The notes below the pieces were generated by a model. It made no database searches. It was not told the origin of the DNA and saw nothing but the letters and a program-made list of their open reading frames with translations. A stretch of 64,000 bases of DNA from Halieaceae bacterium (lineage in GTDB: Bacteria; Pseudomonadota; Gammaproteobacteria; Pseudomonadales; Halieaceae). Positions within the stretch are counted from its first letter, which is position 1. Each line of letters starts with the position of its first letter. The DNA lies in the NCBI GenBank assembly GCA_902547755.1, contig CACCPA010000010.1, forward strand, positions 1 through 64,000, given 5' to 3'. A program made the position numbers and the translations under genes. Below, in pieces: positions 27,325 through 36,352 of this stretch.

Positions 27325-28859
27325 CTCGAGGTAATGAACTCCACCAGTGCCGTGACCTCTTGGTCGGTCAGTTGCTCTGCATAGGCAGGCATTGCCCCAA
27401 CCCCTTGAGCGATAGCCGTTCGAATTCGACGGGCGTCGGGCTTGAGGGTATCGAGATCAGGTCCAATAAGACGTTTGGCGCCGGCGGCTTCGAGGCTGTG
27501 ACAGACGCCGCAAGGCGGACTGGCAGTCTCTACAAACAAGCGCTTTCCCAAACCGCCTTCCTGGTCACTTCTATCGATTTCCATGCTAGAAACACCGGCA
27601 GCCGCTGCGATGCTAGTGTCCGTGTTAGAAATGACAGTACGTTGCTCGGCCATCACTTGGGTGCTGACTTCGATGGCTAGTCCATGATCACGCCAGCCGT
27701 TATGGCCATAGCCGCGGTGATTGGCGGGGAAGTGCTCGGGTTGGCTCTCACCTGCCGTATCGGTGGCCTTGCTAACGAGCAAATGGTTACCTTCTGCAAG
27801 ATTGGCCTCGAGTGAAAATGTCCGCCAGGCATTGGGCCCGAGGTCAGGACCGTATAGGTTGGCGCGCTGCCATCTTGCGCCACCGTCCAGCGAGATCTCA
27901 ACGTGGTCGATTCCGCGTTCGCCAGAGAACGCCACACCAAAGAGCTGATGTCTGCCCGGAGGCAGAGTCTTCAAATCCGCACCTGGTCCGTTGAGCCAAG
28001 ATTTCACAGGCATTCGGTACATCGATGGATGGCTCGCGTTTCCGCTCTCGCCGATAGCGCGCATTCGGTATCCAGACTGTTGGATCTTATTACCTGATTC
28101 GTTGACTGAGGCAGCGAGTCGCTTCACCCACTTGACGTTGTTCACGCCGAAATAGCCTGGGACAAGTAGTCGGACGGGGCCGCCATGCACCAGGGGCAAG
28201 GGCTCGCCATTCATTTCCCATACCAGTAAACAGTCGTCGAGACCTTTATCGATGGGAACGGACCGTTCTACAGCTACTGAGCTCGGCTCGATTCCATCAG
28301 GTAACAGCTCGCCGCCGGTAGCCGTAATGAAGCGCGTCTCAGTGCGCGCGCCACCCAGATATTCAAAAACGGTAGAGAGTTTGACACCGGTCCACAGCGC
28401 ACACCCCGCGGCGCCAACACCCCAGGGTGAGCCTGAGGGTGAGTGGTCAAAAAAGGCGCGTCCGTTTCCCGAGCACTGGAGCACGCCAGCAATGGTGGAA
28501 GTCGGCAAGGCCTTGAGCTCAGCAAGGCTCAGGGTGGTTGTAAGGTCAGCTGTCAGTGCAGCCCCTTCGATGGCGACTGTCCAGAGGTCTCGGTCAGCGA
28601 TAATCTGCGATTCTGGCATCGGCAGATTATTGCGCACAAAAAACTGCGAAATAGCGGTGATGGGTCCCTGTCCGTAAGCGCTGCGAAGCGTCTCTAGCGC
28701 CAGCGGTAGGTTGTTGTGTTCGATGAAGTCACTTGGTGCTTTGTTGGCGGGTAGCAGCCGCTTCGCTGCAGATAGCGACACCTGTGGCAGCAGAACAGCG
28801 GTCGCTGCCAGTATCTTGAGGAGTCGTCGCCGTGACGGTATTTTCCAAGTCGAAGACAT
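27318..28859 (-). CDS. Sulfite-oxidase-type molybdopterin dehydrogenase fused to cytochrome c
   Basis: The 513-residue protein starts with a Tat signal (SRRRLLKIL). The oxidoreductase molybdopterin domain follows, with the molybdenum-ligating C129 in VLQCSGNGR, and then the Mo-co dimerisation domain (HVEISLDGGARW). The C-terminus is a cytochrome c domain with C450-G-V-C453-H454 and a likely axial M490. SoxC and SorA enzymes usually get a separate cytochrome subunit; here both are in one chain. It would oxidise sulfite or a related sulfur compound in the periplasm and pass electrons to the chain. It converges on the esterase, overlapping it by 7 bases. Confidence 0.88.
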   Translation of the reverse strand: MSSTWKIPSRRRLLKILAATAVLLPQVSLSAAKRLLPANKAPSDFIEHNNLPLALETLRSAYGQGPITAISQFFVRNNLPMPESQIIADRDLWTVAIEGAALTADLTTTLSLAELKALPTSTIAGVLQCSGNGRAFFDHSPSGSPWGVGAAGCALWTGVKLSTVFEYLGGARTETRFITATGGELLPDGIEPSSVAVERSVPIDKGLDDCLLVWEMNGEPLPLVHGGPVRLLVPGYFGVNNVKWVKRLAASVNESGNKIQQSGYRMRAIGESGNASHPSMYRMPVKSWLNGPGADLKTLPPGRHQLFGVAFSGERGIDHVEISLDGGARWQRANLYGPDLGPNAWRTFSLEANLAEGNHLLVSKATDTAGESQPEHFPANHRGYGHNGWRDHGLAIEVSTQVMAEQRTVISNTDTSIAAAAGVSSMEIDRSDQEGGLGKRLFVETASPPCGVCHSLEAAGAKRLIGPDLDTLKPDARRIRTAIAQGVGAMPAYAEQLTDQEVTALVEFITSSQ

Positions 28860-28942
28860 CGTATCTACTCGCAGCCTTTTGTATTTATAAGCCTGTTTTT
28901 ATAAGTCAGTACGCGAAGGGCTAAGCGCCGTGTGATGATACG

Positions 28943-29527
28943 TTACTGCAACAGAGCCCAAACGATGACGCCCAACGTCAATAAAATCAATGCTCGGTGC
29001 ATGACAATGCTTTGCTCAAAGGCGCGACTCATCATGACACCAAGACCACACCAGACAACGGCGAAGAGTACCTGCGCGACCAGAAAGCTGAGAGGAACGA
29101 CGAATAGGCGTTCCGCGGCTGACTCAAAGCTATCAGCGAATTGTGTGATGGCCAGTGTGGCCATCATCCAAGTCTTCGGACTGAGCGGGTGGACTATGCT
29201 ACCCGAGAGAAACGTGAAGCTTGAGTTGGCACTCCCGGGCTCGGGCGGCGTCCAATTGCACAGAGCTAAATAGGCCATGTAGGCTGCGGAGCAATAGACA
29301 AATAGCGTGGCGATGGTGGGATTGGCCTGAAGCAAACCCATGAGACCCAGTCCCAACGCCACATTCAGAGCCAGTTTTCCTGCCGTCAGCCCCGCAATAA
29401 ACGGCAAAGTGCGAGTCAAACCCTGCTGTGCACCGGCCGTCATCAGCAGCATATTGGCAGGCCCCGGTGTTGAGACCATCAGGATGATAAACATCCACAG
29501 CGGCAGGTATTGATCGATCAGGTCCAC
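28943..29527 (-). CDS. LysE/RhtB-family amino-acid exporter
   Basis: The protein has six predicted helices and the family signature STPGPANMLLMTAGAQQG near the N-terminus, and SPKTWMM in the middle. It should export an amino acid or derivative. The open frame runs further upstream to 29668, but that would overlap the start of the divergent acyl-CoA dehydrogenase. GTG 29527 gives 194 residues, the family's usual size, with VDLIDQYLPLW at the N-terminus. No good ribosome site is seen, so the start is not firm. It is probably a stand-alone gene. Confidence 0.8.
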   Translation of the reverse strand: MDLIDQYLPLWMFIILMVSTPGPANMLLMTAGAQQGLTRTLPFIAGLTAGKLALNVALGLGLMGLLQANPTIATLFVYCSAAYMAYLALCNWTPPEPGSANSSFTFLSGSIVHPLSPKTWMMATLAITQFADSFESAAERLFVVPLSFLVAQVLFAVVWCGLGVMMSRAFEQSIVMHRALILLTLGVIVWALLQ

Positions 29528-29655
29528 GGCGATGAATGACTCGTTGGCTAAAGGGGCGCAGGATACGACAGATCCCTCATTCGCGTTAGTAAACGGGGCA
29601 CTCCCGCTTACTCGATGATGTGCTACTGTCGAAGAAAAACAAGAGAGGTACGGCA

Positions 29656-30879
29656 ATGGATCTGTCATACGGTAGTGAGTACGACGCGTTCCGCGAGGAA
29701 GTGAAGTCGTTCATTCGTTCCCATAAGCACAAGCAGCCAAAACCGGGTGATGGCATTAAGAGTCAAGCCATGCGTGATTGGCAAAGCCTGCTCATCGAGC
29801 ACGGCTACCACAGCCGAACGATCGCCAGCGAATACGGTGGTTATGGCGCGGAGCCCGACATTATCAAGTCGCGCATTATTGCAGAGGAATTTGGCGCTGA
29901 GCGGGTGCATCGCGGCTTTGATGGTCAGGGAGTCACCATGCTTACCCCAGTTCTGCTAGAGATGGGTACGGAGGAGCAGAAGAGAGCCTTTGTCGAACCG
30001 ACCATCAAAGCAGAGATGATTTGGTGTCAGGGCTACTCGGAACCGGGTGCTGGCAGTGACTTGGCAAGTCTGACGACGAAGGCGGAGCTCGATGGTGACG
30101 AGTGGGTGATTAACGGCCAGAAGATTTGGACCAGCACCGCTCATCACGCAGACTGGATTTTCTGTCTTGTTCGAACCGAACCTGATGCACCGAAGCACTT
30201 GGGCATTTCATTTCTACTCTTCCGCATGGACACCCCCGGGATTGAAATTAGACCGCTGGTGGATATGACGGGAGACGCTAACTTTAATGAGGTTTTCTTC
30301 ACCGATGTGCGGGTGCCGAAGCACCAGATCGTCGGTCAGCGCGGCCAGGGATGGCAGGTGGCGAATGCCATTCTAGGACACGAGCGTGGCTCACTGGCTA
30401 CACCCGATGCGGCGATGAATCGACTGCATGGTGTAAAGCGACTGATGCGTGAGGAAAGCATCAATGGCGAGCCCATTATGTCCAATCCGGTATTTCGCGA
30501 TCGCCTTATGAAGCTCGAGGGCCGCGTACTCGCGATGCAATACAACGATATGCGCTTGCTGTCTGCCAAGATTAATAAGAATCAGGACGTCCGCCTCGCC
30601 GGCATGATTGTGAAACTCACAGGCACAGAGCTTCGCCATGAAATCGAATGCTTGGGCATCGATGTCATGGGTGAAATTGGTCTGAGTTACGGTGACAACC
30701 CTCACCTGCGTGGCCACGGAAGCTGGCAGTATCAGTACATGTTCTACCTTGGCCTGATTATCGGCGGCGGAACGTCGCAAATTCAGAAAAACATCATCAG
30801 TGAACGCGGCTTGGGCATGCCAAAAGAACCCAAGATCCCGTCAGAAAAATCAGCTGAAAAATCAGCTAAGGAGGCCTGA
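29656..30879 (+). CDS. Acyl-CoA dehydrogenase, large partner of a two-gene enzyme
   Basis: This 407-residue flavoprotein has the acyl-CoA dehydrogenase layout: CQGYSEPGAGSDLASL, a middle domain with VFFTDVRVP, and GGGTSQIQKNIISERGLG at the end. The position of the medium-chain enzyme's catalytic Glu (YEGTSQ) is Gly here. A Glu in ILGHERG lies where the isovaleryl/long-chain and FadE26-like enzymes have theirs. The start is ATG 29656, with GAGAGG upstream. It ends in a short repeat (EKSAEKSAKEA) from a 12-base tandem duplication. The next gene begins one base after its stop, which suggests a heteromeric alpha2beta2 enzyme as in steroid side-chain oxidation. Confidence 0.9.
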   Translation: MDLSYGSEYDAFREEVKSFIRSHKHKQPKPGDGIKSQAMRDWQSLLIEHGYHSRTIASEYGGYGAEPDIIKSRIIAEEFGAERVHRGFDGQGVTMLTPVLLEMGTEEQKRAFVEPTIKAEMIWCQGYSEPGAGSDLASLTTKAELDGDEWVINGQKIWTSTAHHADWIFCLVRTEPDAPKHLGISFLLFRMDTPGIEIRPLVDMTGDANFNEVFFTDVRVPKHQIVGQRGQGWQVANAILGHERGSLATPDAAMNRLHGVKRLMREESINGEPIMSNPVFRDRLMKLEGRVLAMQYNDMRLLSAKINKNQDVRLAGMIVKLTGTELRHEIECLGIDVMGEIGLSYGDNPHLRGHGSWQYQYMFYLGLIIGGGTSQIQKNIISERGLGMPKEPKIPSEKSAEKSAKEA

Positions 30880-30880
30880 G

Positions 30881-31933
30881 ATGGAGTTTGGACTATCACA
30901 GGACCAATTAATGCTCGGCGACAGTGTCCGCAAGTTTCTGGCCTCAGAAGTGCCTCTAGACACAGTACGACAGCTCGCCGCAGGTGAGTCTGATGATTCG
31001 TCAGTTTGGCAAGGGCTGGCCGACATGGGGCTTGCGGGGCTGATTATCCCCGAGGCCCACGGTGGTGCCGAGCTGGGTATGCTGGACGCTGTAGCAATCG
31101 CCGAGGCTTTAGGCTACGCCGCTTGCCCGGGCCCGTTTTTAAGCACGGCGATCATGTCGGCTTATTTGCTGAACGCGGCTGGAGCCACTGACCCCCTGAC
31201 TCGCATGGCCTCAGGTGAATATCGGGTGGGTATCGCGTTCAGCGATGTAATTGGCTCGCGAAAAGGGCAAGTTACCGAGGCTGATTCCAAGCTGACAGGG
31301 CAGTCACTATTCGCGCTCGACGCCACTGCTGATGCCTATCTAATTGGTTTATCTGATGGCCGGGTCTTTATGATCGAGGCCTCTGAACTAACGAGGTCTT
31401 CGTTGTCGACCATTGACGTCACGCAAAGTGTTTGTGAGCTGTCCTTTGATCAGTCGCCGGCCTGCCATGTATCGAGTAGCTCAGAGCTTGTGTGGCAAAC
31501 GATCCACCGAGGGCGCGCTATCCAAGCAGCCGATACTTTGGGTGCCGCACAATACATGTTGGATCAGGCTGTTGCTTATTCACTTGATCGTAAGCAGTTC
31601 AATCGGGTGATTGGGTCGTTCCAAGCGGTGAAACACATGTGCGCTGAGATGGCATCGCAACTTGAGCCTTGCCGCGCCTTCGCATGGTATGCGGGGCATG
31701 CGTTTGATGAGTCGACAGACGAGGCGGCACTTACCGCCTGTCACGCGAAGGCGCATATGGCCGAAGTAGGGCAGTTTATTGCTAAGACCAGCACCGAGGT
31801 GCATGGCGGCATGGGCTTTACTGACCTGGTTGGCCTGCACTATTGGTTCAAGCGGATAGGCTTTAACCGGCAGCTACTGGGTTCGCCTGAAGCCGTCAGG
31901 CACGAGGCCGCTGAGCTAGAGGGACTGTGTTAG
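30881..31933 (+). CDS. Acyl-CoA dehydrogenase, small partner
   Basis: The 350-residue protein is a shorter, less canonical acyl-CoA dehydrogenase. It has an N-terminal helical domain, a weakly conserved middle, DRKQFNRVIGSFQAVKHMCAEM, and the late motif TEVHGGMGFTDLVGLHYWFKR typical of the FadE27/FadE29-type partner subunits. AAGGAGG (30868-30874) stands 6 bases before the ATG and lies inside the end of the previous gene. The two proteins are thus made together and probably form one enzyme with shared FAD sites. It would introduce a double bond into a bulky acyl-CoA. The substrate is unknown. Confidence 0.88.
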   Translation: MEFGLSQDQLMLGDSVRKFLASEVPLDTVRQLAAGESDDSSVWQGLADMGLAGLIIPEAHGGAELGMLDAVAIAEALGYAACPGPFLSTAIMSAYLLNAAGATDPLTRMASGEYRVGIAFSDVIGSRKGQVTEADSKLTGQSLFALDATADAYLIGLSDGRVFMIEASELTRSSLSTIDVTQSVCELSFDQSPACHVSSSSELVWQTIHRGRAIQAADTLGAAQYMLDQAVAYSLDRKQFNRVIGSFQAVKHMCAEMASQLEPCRAFAWYAGHAFDESTDEAALTACHAKAHMAEVGQFIAKTSTEVHGGMGFTDLVGLHYWFKRIGFNRQLLGSPEAVRHEAAELEGLC

Positions 31934-31980
31934 AAGCCATAGGTAGTGGTTGAAACTGAATAATAAAAAACGGACGTTTT

Positions 31981-33579
31981 ATGAGTATCAAACGTGTTGT
32001 CTTAGCTGTCTTCATTTGGGCACTGGCTGCTTGCAGTACCGAGACGCCTGATCATGACATGAAAGCCGGCGCATCCCTCTCTCTTGCACAGGGAGAGGTG
32101 ATAGGTATTCCCTCACCGTATGATGACGCGATTACGGTCTACCGAGGCCTACCTTACGCCACAGCCCCGATCGGTGATTTGCGGTGGCGACCACCACAGG
32201 CCGCCGTGGGCTGGGACGGCGTTCGCGTTGCGGACACCTTTGCAGACAGCTGCTTTCAGCTGCGCCACACCTCAAATTTTGTCTGGCGACGGGAGGGCTT
32301 TCCTGTTTCCGAGGACTGCCTTTATCTCAACGTATGGGCCCCGGACAATGCAGAAGACCTGCCGGTCATGGTGTGGTTTCACGGTGGTGCGCACACCAGC
32401 GGGCAGGGGCATTCACTCATTTTTGACGGTACGTCTTTGGCTCAGCAGGGAGTTGTCGTCGTAACGGTGAATTATCGACTGGGCCCCTTTGGTTTTCTCG
32501 CGCACCCGTGGCTGGTCGAGGCGTCCGAATCGGGCGTCTCCGGAAACTACGGGCTGATGGATAAGATCGCTGCGTTGAGATGGGTCAGAGATAACGTGCT
32601 CGCCATGGGTGGTGATCCTAGTAACGTCACTATTTTTGGTCAGTCTGCCGGTTCGCAAAGCGTATGCTCGCTAATGGTGTCTCCCTCGGCCCAAGGTCTT
32701 TTTCATAAGGCTATTGGTCAATCCGCAGCCTGCGTCAATCCGCTCTCGGTCGACGATGCCAACGGCCATTTACGCGGTTCGGCACTGGTTGAATCGCTGG
32801 GTGCAAATTCCCTTGAGGCATTGCAGGCGGCTAACCCTGACGCCTTGCTGTCCGCCATGGTTGAGTCAGGCTGGGAGGCCGGTAGTCGCATAGTGATAGA
32901 TGGCAATGTCTTAGTGGAGTGGCCGAGCCAAACCTATGCTGAAGGTCGTCAGGCCAAAATTCCATTAATGCTCGGATTTCTGGACAACGAAGGTGAACAG
33001 CTGTTTCCTGTTGATCAGTCGGTGACGCAAGCGGGACTCGACGGGTTTTTAAACTACGTGGCAGGCAATCTGGCCGAGGAGCTTAAGGGCGAGTACGACG
33101 CCGGGAACCTCACGCTAGGTCAGCTTCAGCACGCGGTATCGACCGATATCTTCATGGCTTTTGGCATGCAGCGATGGGCTGAGTACCACGCGCTTACCGG
33201 TAAACCCACATACCTCTACTTCATGGACCACGTGCCACCTGCGTTTCATCTCTACATGCCTGAGCAGTCCTATCTGGCGCTGGATGGGGGTTCGCGAAGT
33301 GGTGGCGCCTACCATTCCGGTGATCTGGCCTTGGTGTTTGGATCGTTAGACAAAGTGGGGTATGACTGGACTGATGAGGACAAGTTTGTCTCTGAGCAGA
33401 TGGTTACGTATTGGACAAACTTTGCTAAAACAGGAAATCCAAACCCATCCGGCGAGGATGCATGGACACCGTTTGATCGCGAGCGCCTGAGTACCCGTGT
33501 CATTAACGCGGAGCCCGCCACCGTCGCCGGTGTTAGAAAACGTATTTTGGAGATATTAGCGAGTCGCCAGCCTCTCTAG
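31981..33579 (+). CDS. Type-B carboxylesterase, predicted lipoprotein (second copy)
   Basis: The 532-residue hydrolase has a lipoprotein signal (ALAACSTE, lipobox LAAC at about residues 16-19), GLPYATAPIGDLRW, SEDCLYLNVW, the oxyanion segment FHGGAHTSG and the nucleophile elbow GQSAGS. The late HSGDL segment carries the histidine of the triad. It is paralogous to the esterase at 25633 but clearly different in sequence. It follows the acyl-CoA dehydrogenase pair after 47 bases and precedes an amidase. A periplasmic set that opens ester and amide bonds before CoA-dependent oxidation is a reasonable reading. Confidence 0.9.
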   Translation: MSIKRVVLAVFIWALAACSTETPDHDMKAGASLSLAQGEVIGIPSPYDDAITVYRGLPYATAPIGDLRWRPPQAAVGWDGVRVADTFADSCFQLRHTSNFVWRREGFPVSEDCLYLNVWAPDNAEDLPVMVWFHGGAHTSGQGHSLIFDGTSLAQQGVVVVTVNYRLGPFGFLAHPWLVEASESGVSGNYGLMDKIAALRWVRDNVLAMGGDPSNVTIFGQSAGSQSVCSLMVSPSAQGLFHKAIGQSAACVNPLSVDDANGHLRGSALVESLGANSLEALQAANPDALLSAMVESGWEAGSRIVIDGNVLVEWPSQTYAEGRQAKIPLMLGFLDNEGEQLFPVDQSVTQAGLDGFLNYVAGNLAEELKGEYDAGNLTLGQLQHAVSTDIFMAFGMQRWAEYHALTGKPTYLYFMDHVPPAFHLYMPEQSYLALDGGSRSGGAYHSGDLALVFGSLDKVGYDWTDEDKFVSEQMVTYWTNFAKTGNPNPSGEDAWTPFDRERLSTRVINAEPATVAGVRKRILEILASRQPL

Positions 33580-33650
33580 GGTGACTGTTTCCAGTGAAGC
33601 CAGTTAAGTCAGAGTTGAGCTAAGTAAAAGTTGAGAAAGGAGCCCCACAC

Positions 33651-35240
33651 ATGAGTCCCAGCAGAAAATATTCCCTGGCAGCCATCGTATTATCTGCCGT
33701 CATGAGTCTTCAGGTCTCAGCCCACAATCATGCAGGTGAGAAGCCCACGAAGGACCCGGTCAATGTCGTGGCAATGACCCTTCCGGAGATTGTCAGCGGG
33801 TTGAAGACCGGTCAGTTCAGTTCGCAGGATCTGACCCGCGCCTATCTTCAACGCATAGAGACCGTTGACCGCTCTGGACCCACCCTACACGCCATTATTT
33901 CGCTGAACTCTAGCGCAATGAAGCTAGCAAAGAAAAGCGACATGCGACGCGCACAAGGCAAAGAAAAAAGTCCACTCGATGGTGTGCCTTTCTTACTCAA
34001 AGATAACATTGAGTCGAAAGATCTTATGGCAACAACGGCAGGATCAACGGCTCTTATCGACAACGTAACAGGTCGTGATAGCCCACTGGTGGCCGGGCTT
34101 CGTGATTCTGGTGCCATTATTTTGGGCAAGGCTAATCTCAGTCAGTGGGCAAACTTTCGTTCATCGCACTCGGTATCGGGCTGGTCAGCTGTGGGTGGTC
34201 TTGTAAAAAACCCGCATGTACTCGATCGGCAAGCCTGCGGTTCAAGTTCCGGCTCTGCCGCCGCGACGGCAGCAAGTCTGGCGGCCGGTACGGTAGGGAC
34301 AGAGACCAATGGCTCGATCATCTGTCCCTCGCAGGTGAATGGTGTGGTGGGTCTGAAGCCCACACACGGGCTTTTGCCGATTGACCATATCGTACCCATT
34401 GCTGCGACGCAGGACACGGCGGGGCCCATTACAAAATCGGTCGCAGGCGCGGCACTTATGCTCGACGGGATGACTGGCTGGCAGAACAATTACGCTGGGT
34501 CGTTGGATGCCAGCGTCGTGAAGGGAATGCGGGTGGGTGTGCTCGATTTTGCCCGTAATGACAGTCCTCGCCTAAACGCACAGTTCGACGCAGCGATAGC
34601 CCGAATGGAGGCATCGGGAGCAACAATTGTGCGCATTGAAAGCAACGATACGCCTCCTGAGTTCGGGAGGGCTTCGCGGCTGGTGTTGGGTTCAGAATTC
34701 AAAGTATTCCTCGATGCCTACCTGAGCGGCTCGCCCGCGGATATTCCCATTCGAAGTCTGGCTGATCTAGTTGCCTTCAATAAGGAGAATGCCGAGGTTG
34801 AGCAGGCCATCTTTGGGCAGGATATTCTCGAGTCATCGCTCGAATCGCCTGCGATGGATAGCGATACCTATCAGGATGCATTGGCGCTGATCCGCAAGAC
34901 GACTCGGGACGACGGCATTGACGCGCTACTTCGCGACCATGATGTACAGGTCCTAATGGGACCTAGTGGTCCGGTGTCGCCCCGAGCCGACGTCGTCAAT
35001 GGTGATGTTTGGCCGGCTTGGGCCGGCGCAGGCTCCATGGCCGCTATTAGCGGCTATCCCAACCTGACGGTTCCCATGGGCACCATTGCCGGGGTGCCGG
35101 TTGGCGTCTCCTTTATGAGTGGTCGCGGCGCAGATGCGTTGTTGCTATCAGTGGGGCTCGCGTTCGAGAAAACGGGCTCTGGATCCCCGGTGCCTCAGTA
35201 TAAGCTATCGGTTAATGCGGAGGATATGCGGGGGCTTTAA
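33651..35240 (+). CDS. Amidase-signature family protein, secreted
   Basis: This 529-residue amidase has a cleavable signal peptide (about residues 1-24, ending VSAHN). The Ser-cisSer-Lys machinery is visible: Lys in PFLLKDNIES, and the signature GSSSGSAAATAASLAAGTVGTETNGSI. It should hydrolyse an amide in the periplasm. The His after the signal (HNHAG) may be a metal-binding or linker segment. AAAGGAG precedes the ATG. It lies 71 bases after the second esterase on the same strand. Glu-tRNA amidotransferase GatA is excluded by the signal peptide and context. Confidence 0.9.
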   Translation: MSPSRKYSLAAIVLSAVMSLQVSAHNHAGEKPTKDPVNVVAMTLPEIVSGLKTGQFSSQDLTRAYLQRIETVDRSGPTLHAIISLNSSAMKLAKKSDMRRAQGKEKSPLDGVPFLLKDNIESKDLMATTAGSTALIDNVTGRDSPLVAGLRDSGAIILGKANLSQWANFRSSHSVSGWSAVGGLVKNPHVLDRQACGSSSGSAAATAASLAAGTVGTETNGSIICPSQVNGVVGLKPTHGLLPIDHIVPIAATQDTAGPITKSVAGAALMLDGMTGWQNNYAGSLDASVVKGMRVGVLDFARNDSPRLNAQFDAAIARMEASGATIVRIESNDTPPEFGRASRLVLGSEFKVFLDAYLSGSPADIPIRSLADLVAFNKENAEVEQAIFGQDILESSLESPAMDSDTYQDALALIRKTTRDDGIDALLRDHDVQVLMGPSGPVSPRADVVNGDVWPAWAGAGSMAAISGYPNLTVPMGTIAGVPVGVSFMSGRGADALLLSVGLAFEKTGSGSPVPQYKLSVNAEDMRGL

Positions 35241-35425
35241 CACTTATTGAATTCAGTGCTCGCTCTTTTCTTCGGATAGGTCAAATGTGGGGAGGCAGGC
35301 GCTTCATTAGCAAAAAAATTGAGTGAATTTCTCATTAGCTACTAGTTTGTAGGTTGGAAGCCACGTTCGCGTTTCCAGCTTGCGGAGGTGTAGAGGGTAA
35401 AAATCAATAAGACGGGAGCAACACA

Positions 35426-36214
35426 ATGAGAAGAATAAGTCAGGCAGTACTCGGTTCAATCCTTACCTTTGGCAGTGCGGGTGTTGTAGCCGACGATCAC
35501 GAAGTGTTTGCGGGCGATATGGACCCAGCAGAGCCCATGTCGATTCAGGCAAATATTTGCACTCTAAATGATGGCGTATCACTTGATGACTATGCGGCTT
35601 TTTTCAAAAGGTATCAGAAATGGGCATCAAAAAATGATGCTGAGGTGGCCTCGGTACGGCAGTTTCCGTTTGCGACTCACAACAATGCGAACAACCCGTA
35701 TCAGGCAGATTTTGTAGAATTTCTGATAACCGACTTCGAGAATGCTGGAACCTCTTGGGATAAGTGGATGTCTGGTAAGTCTGGCCAAAAACTTAATGCC
35801 GAGTGGCAAGAGATGGCGTCGTGTAGCGTGAAATTTGCCGCTATGTTCACGCAATGGGCGGATGTAGATGCCATCAATAGTGACGATGCCAGAGTTGTAA
35901 CATGGAACTGGTGCACTCGCAGAGAGGGCGTGTCTCATGATGATTTAAACGCGGCACACACTGCCTTTGTAGAGGAGAATCCCGAGGGCTTAGGCAACAT
36001 CGGTTGGTTCACGCTTTACCCGAATATTGGCGGAGCCGATACTGCGGGTGAGTTCGCGCATATCGTTGTTTACCCCAATATGGAAGGTCTCATGGAGCAT
36101 CAGGAGTGGTTCGCCAAGGACGGATGGCGTGGTCGCATGGATTACTACCAGATGGCCGATTGCACGGGTGAAGCCCTGATGACTGAGCAGGTACTTGGTC
36201 GACCGGGCGCCTAA
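35426..36214 (+). CDS. Secreted protein with two repeats of an alpha/beta domain, function unknown
   Basis: The 262-residue protein has a signal peptide (about residues 1-22) and then two related halves. Repeat 1 (about 43-136) starts ICTLNDGVSLDDYAA and ends EMASCSVKF. Repeat 2 (about 160-250) starts WCTRREGVSHDDLNA and ends QMADCTGEAL. Each half has one Cys at its start and one at its end (C45/C133, C163/C246), which could close each domain by a disulfide in the periplasm. The pattern recalls dimeric alpha-beta barrel (NIPSNAP/ABM-like) domains, but I cannot name a family. An intrinsic terminator follows the gene. About 185 bases upstream hold no clear promoter. Confidence 0.8.
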   Translation: MRRISQAVLGSILTFGSAGVVADDHEVFAGDMDPAEPMSIQANICTLNDGVSLDDYAAFFKRYQKWASKNDAEVASVRQFPFATHNNANNPYQADFVEFLITDFENAGTSWDKWMSGKSGQKLNAEWQEMASCSVKFAAMFTQWADVDAINSDDARVVTWNWCTRREGVSHDDLNAAHTAFVEENPEGLGNIGWFTLYPNIGGADTAGEFAHIVVYPNMEGLMEHQEWFAKDGWRGRMDYYQMADCTGEALMTEQVLGRPGA

Positions 36215-36234
36215 AGAGAGAGTGATGGAAATAT

Positions 36235-36258
36235 AGGCCGCCTACGGCCGGCTTTTTT
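36235..36258 (+). terminator. Rho-independent terminator after the duplicated-domain protein
   Basis: GGCCG-CCTA-CGGCC or, in an alternative pairing, GCCG (36237-36240) with CGGC (36249-36252), followed at once by six T. It stands 20 bases after the stop codon. Confidence 0.8.
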
Positions 36259-36352
36259 CTCTTTGAAAAGCGACTACGCTTACACCATATGACAGAATGA
36301 CGCTGTTCCATTATCAAAAAAACAAATAGGAAGGACAACAAGGAGACGTGTT

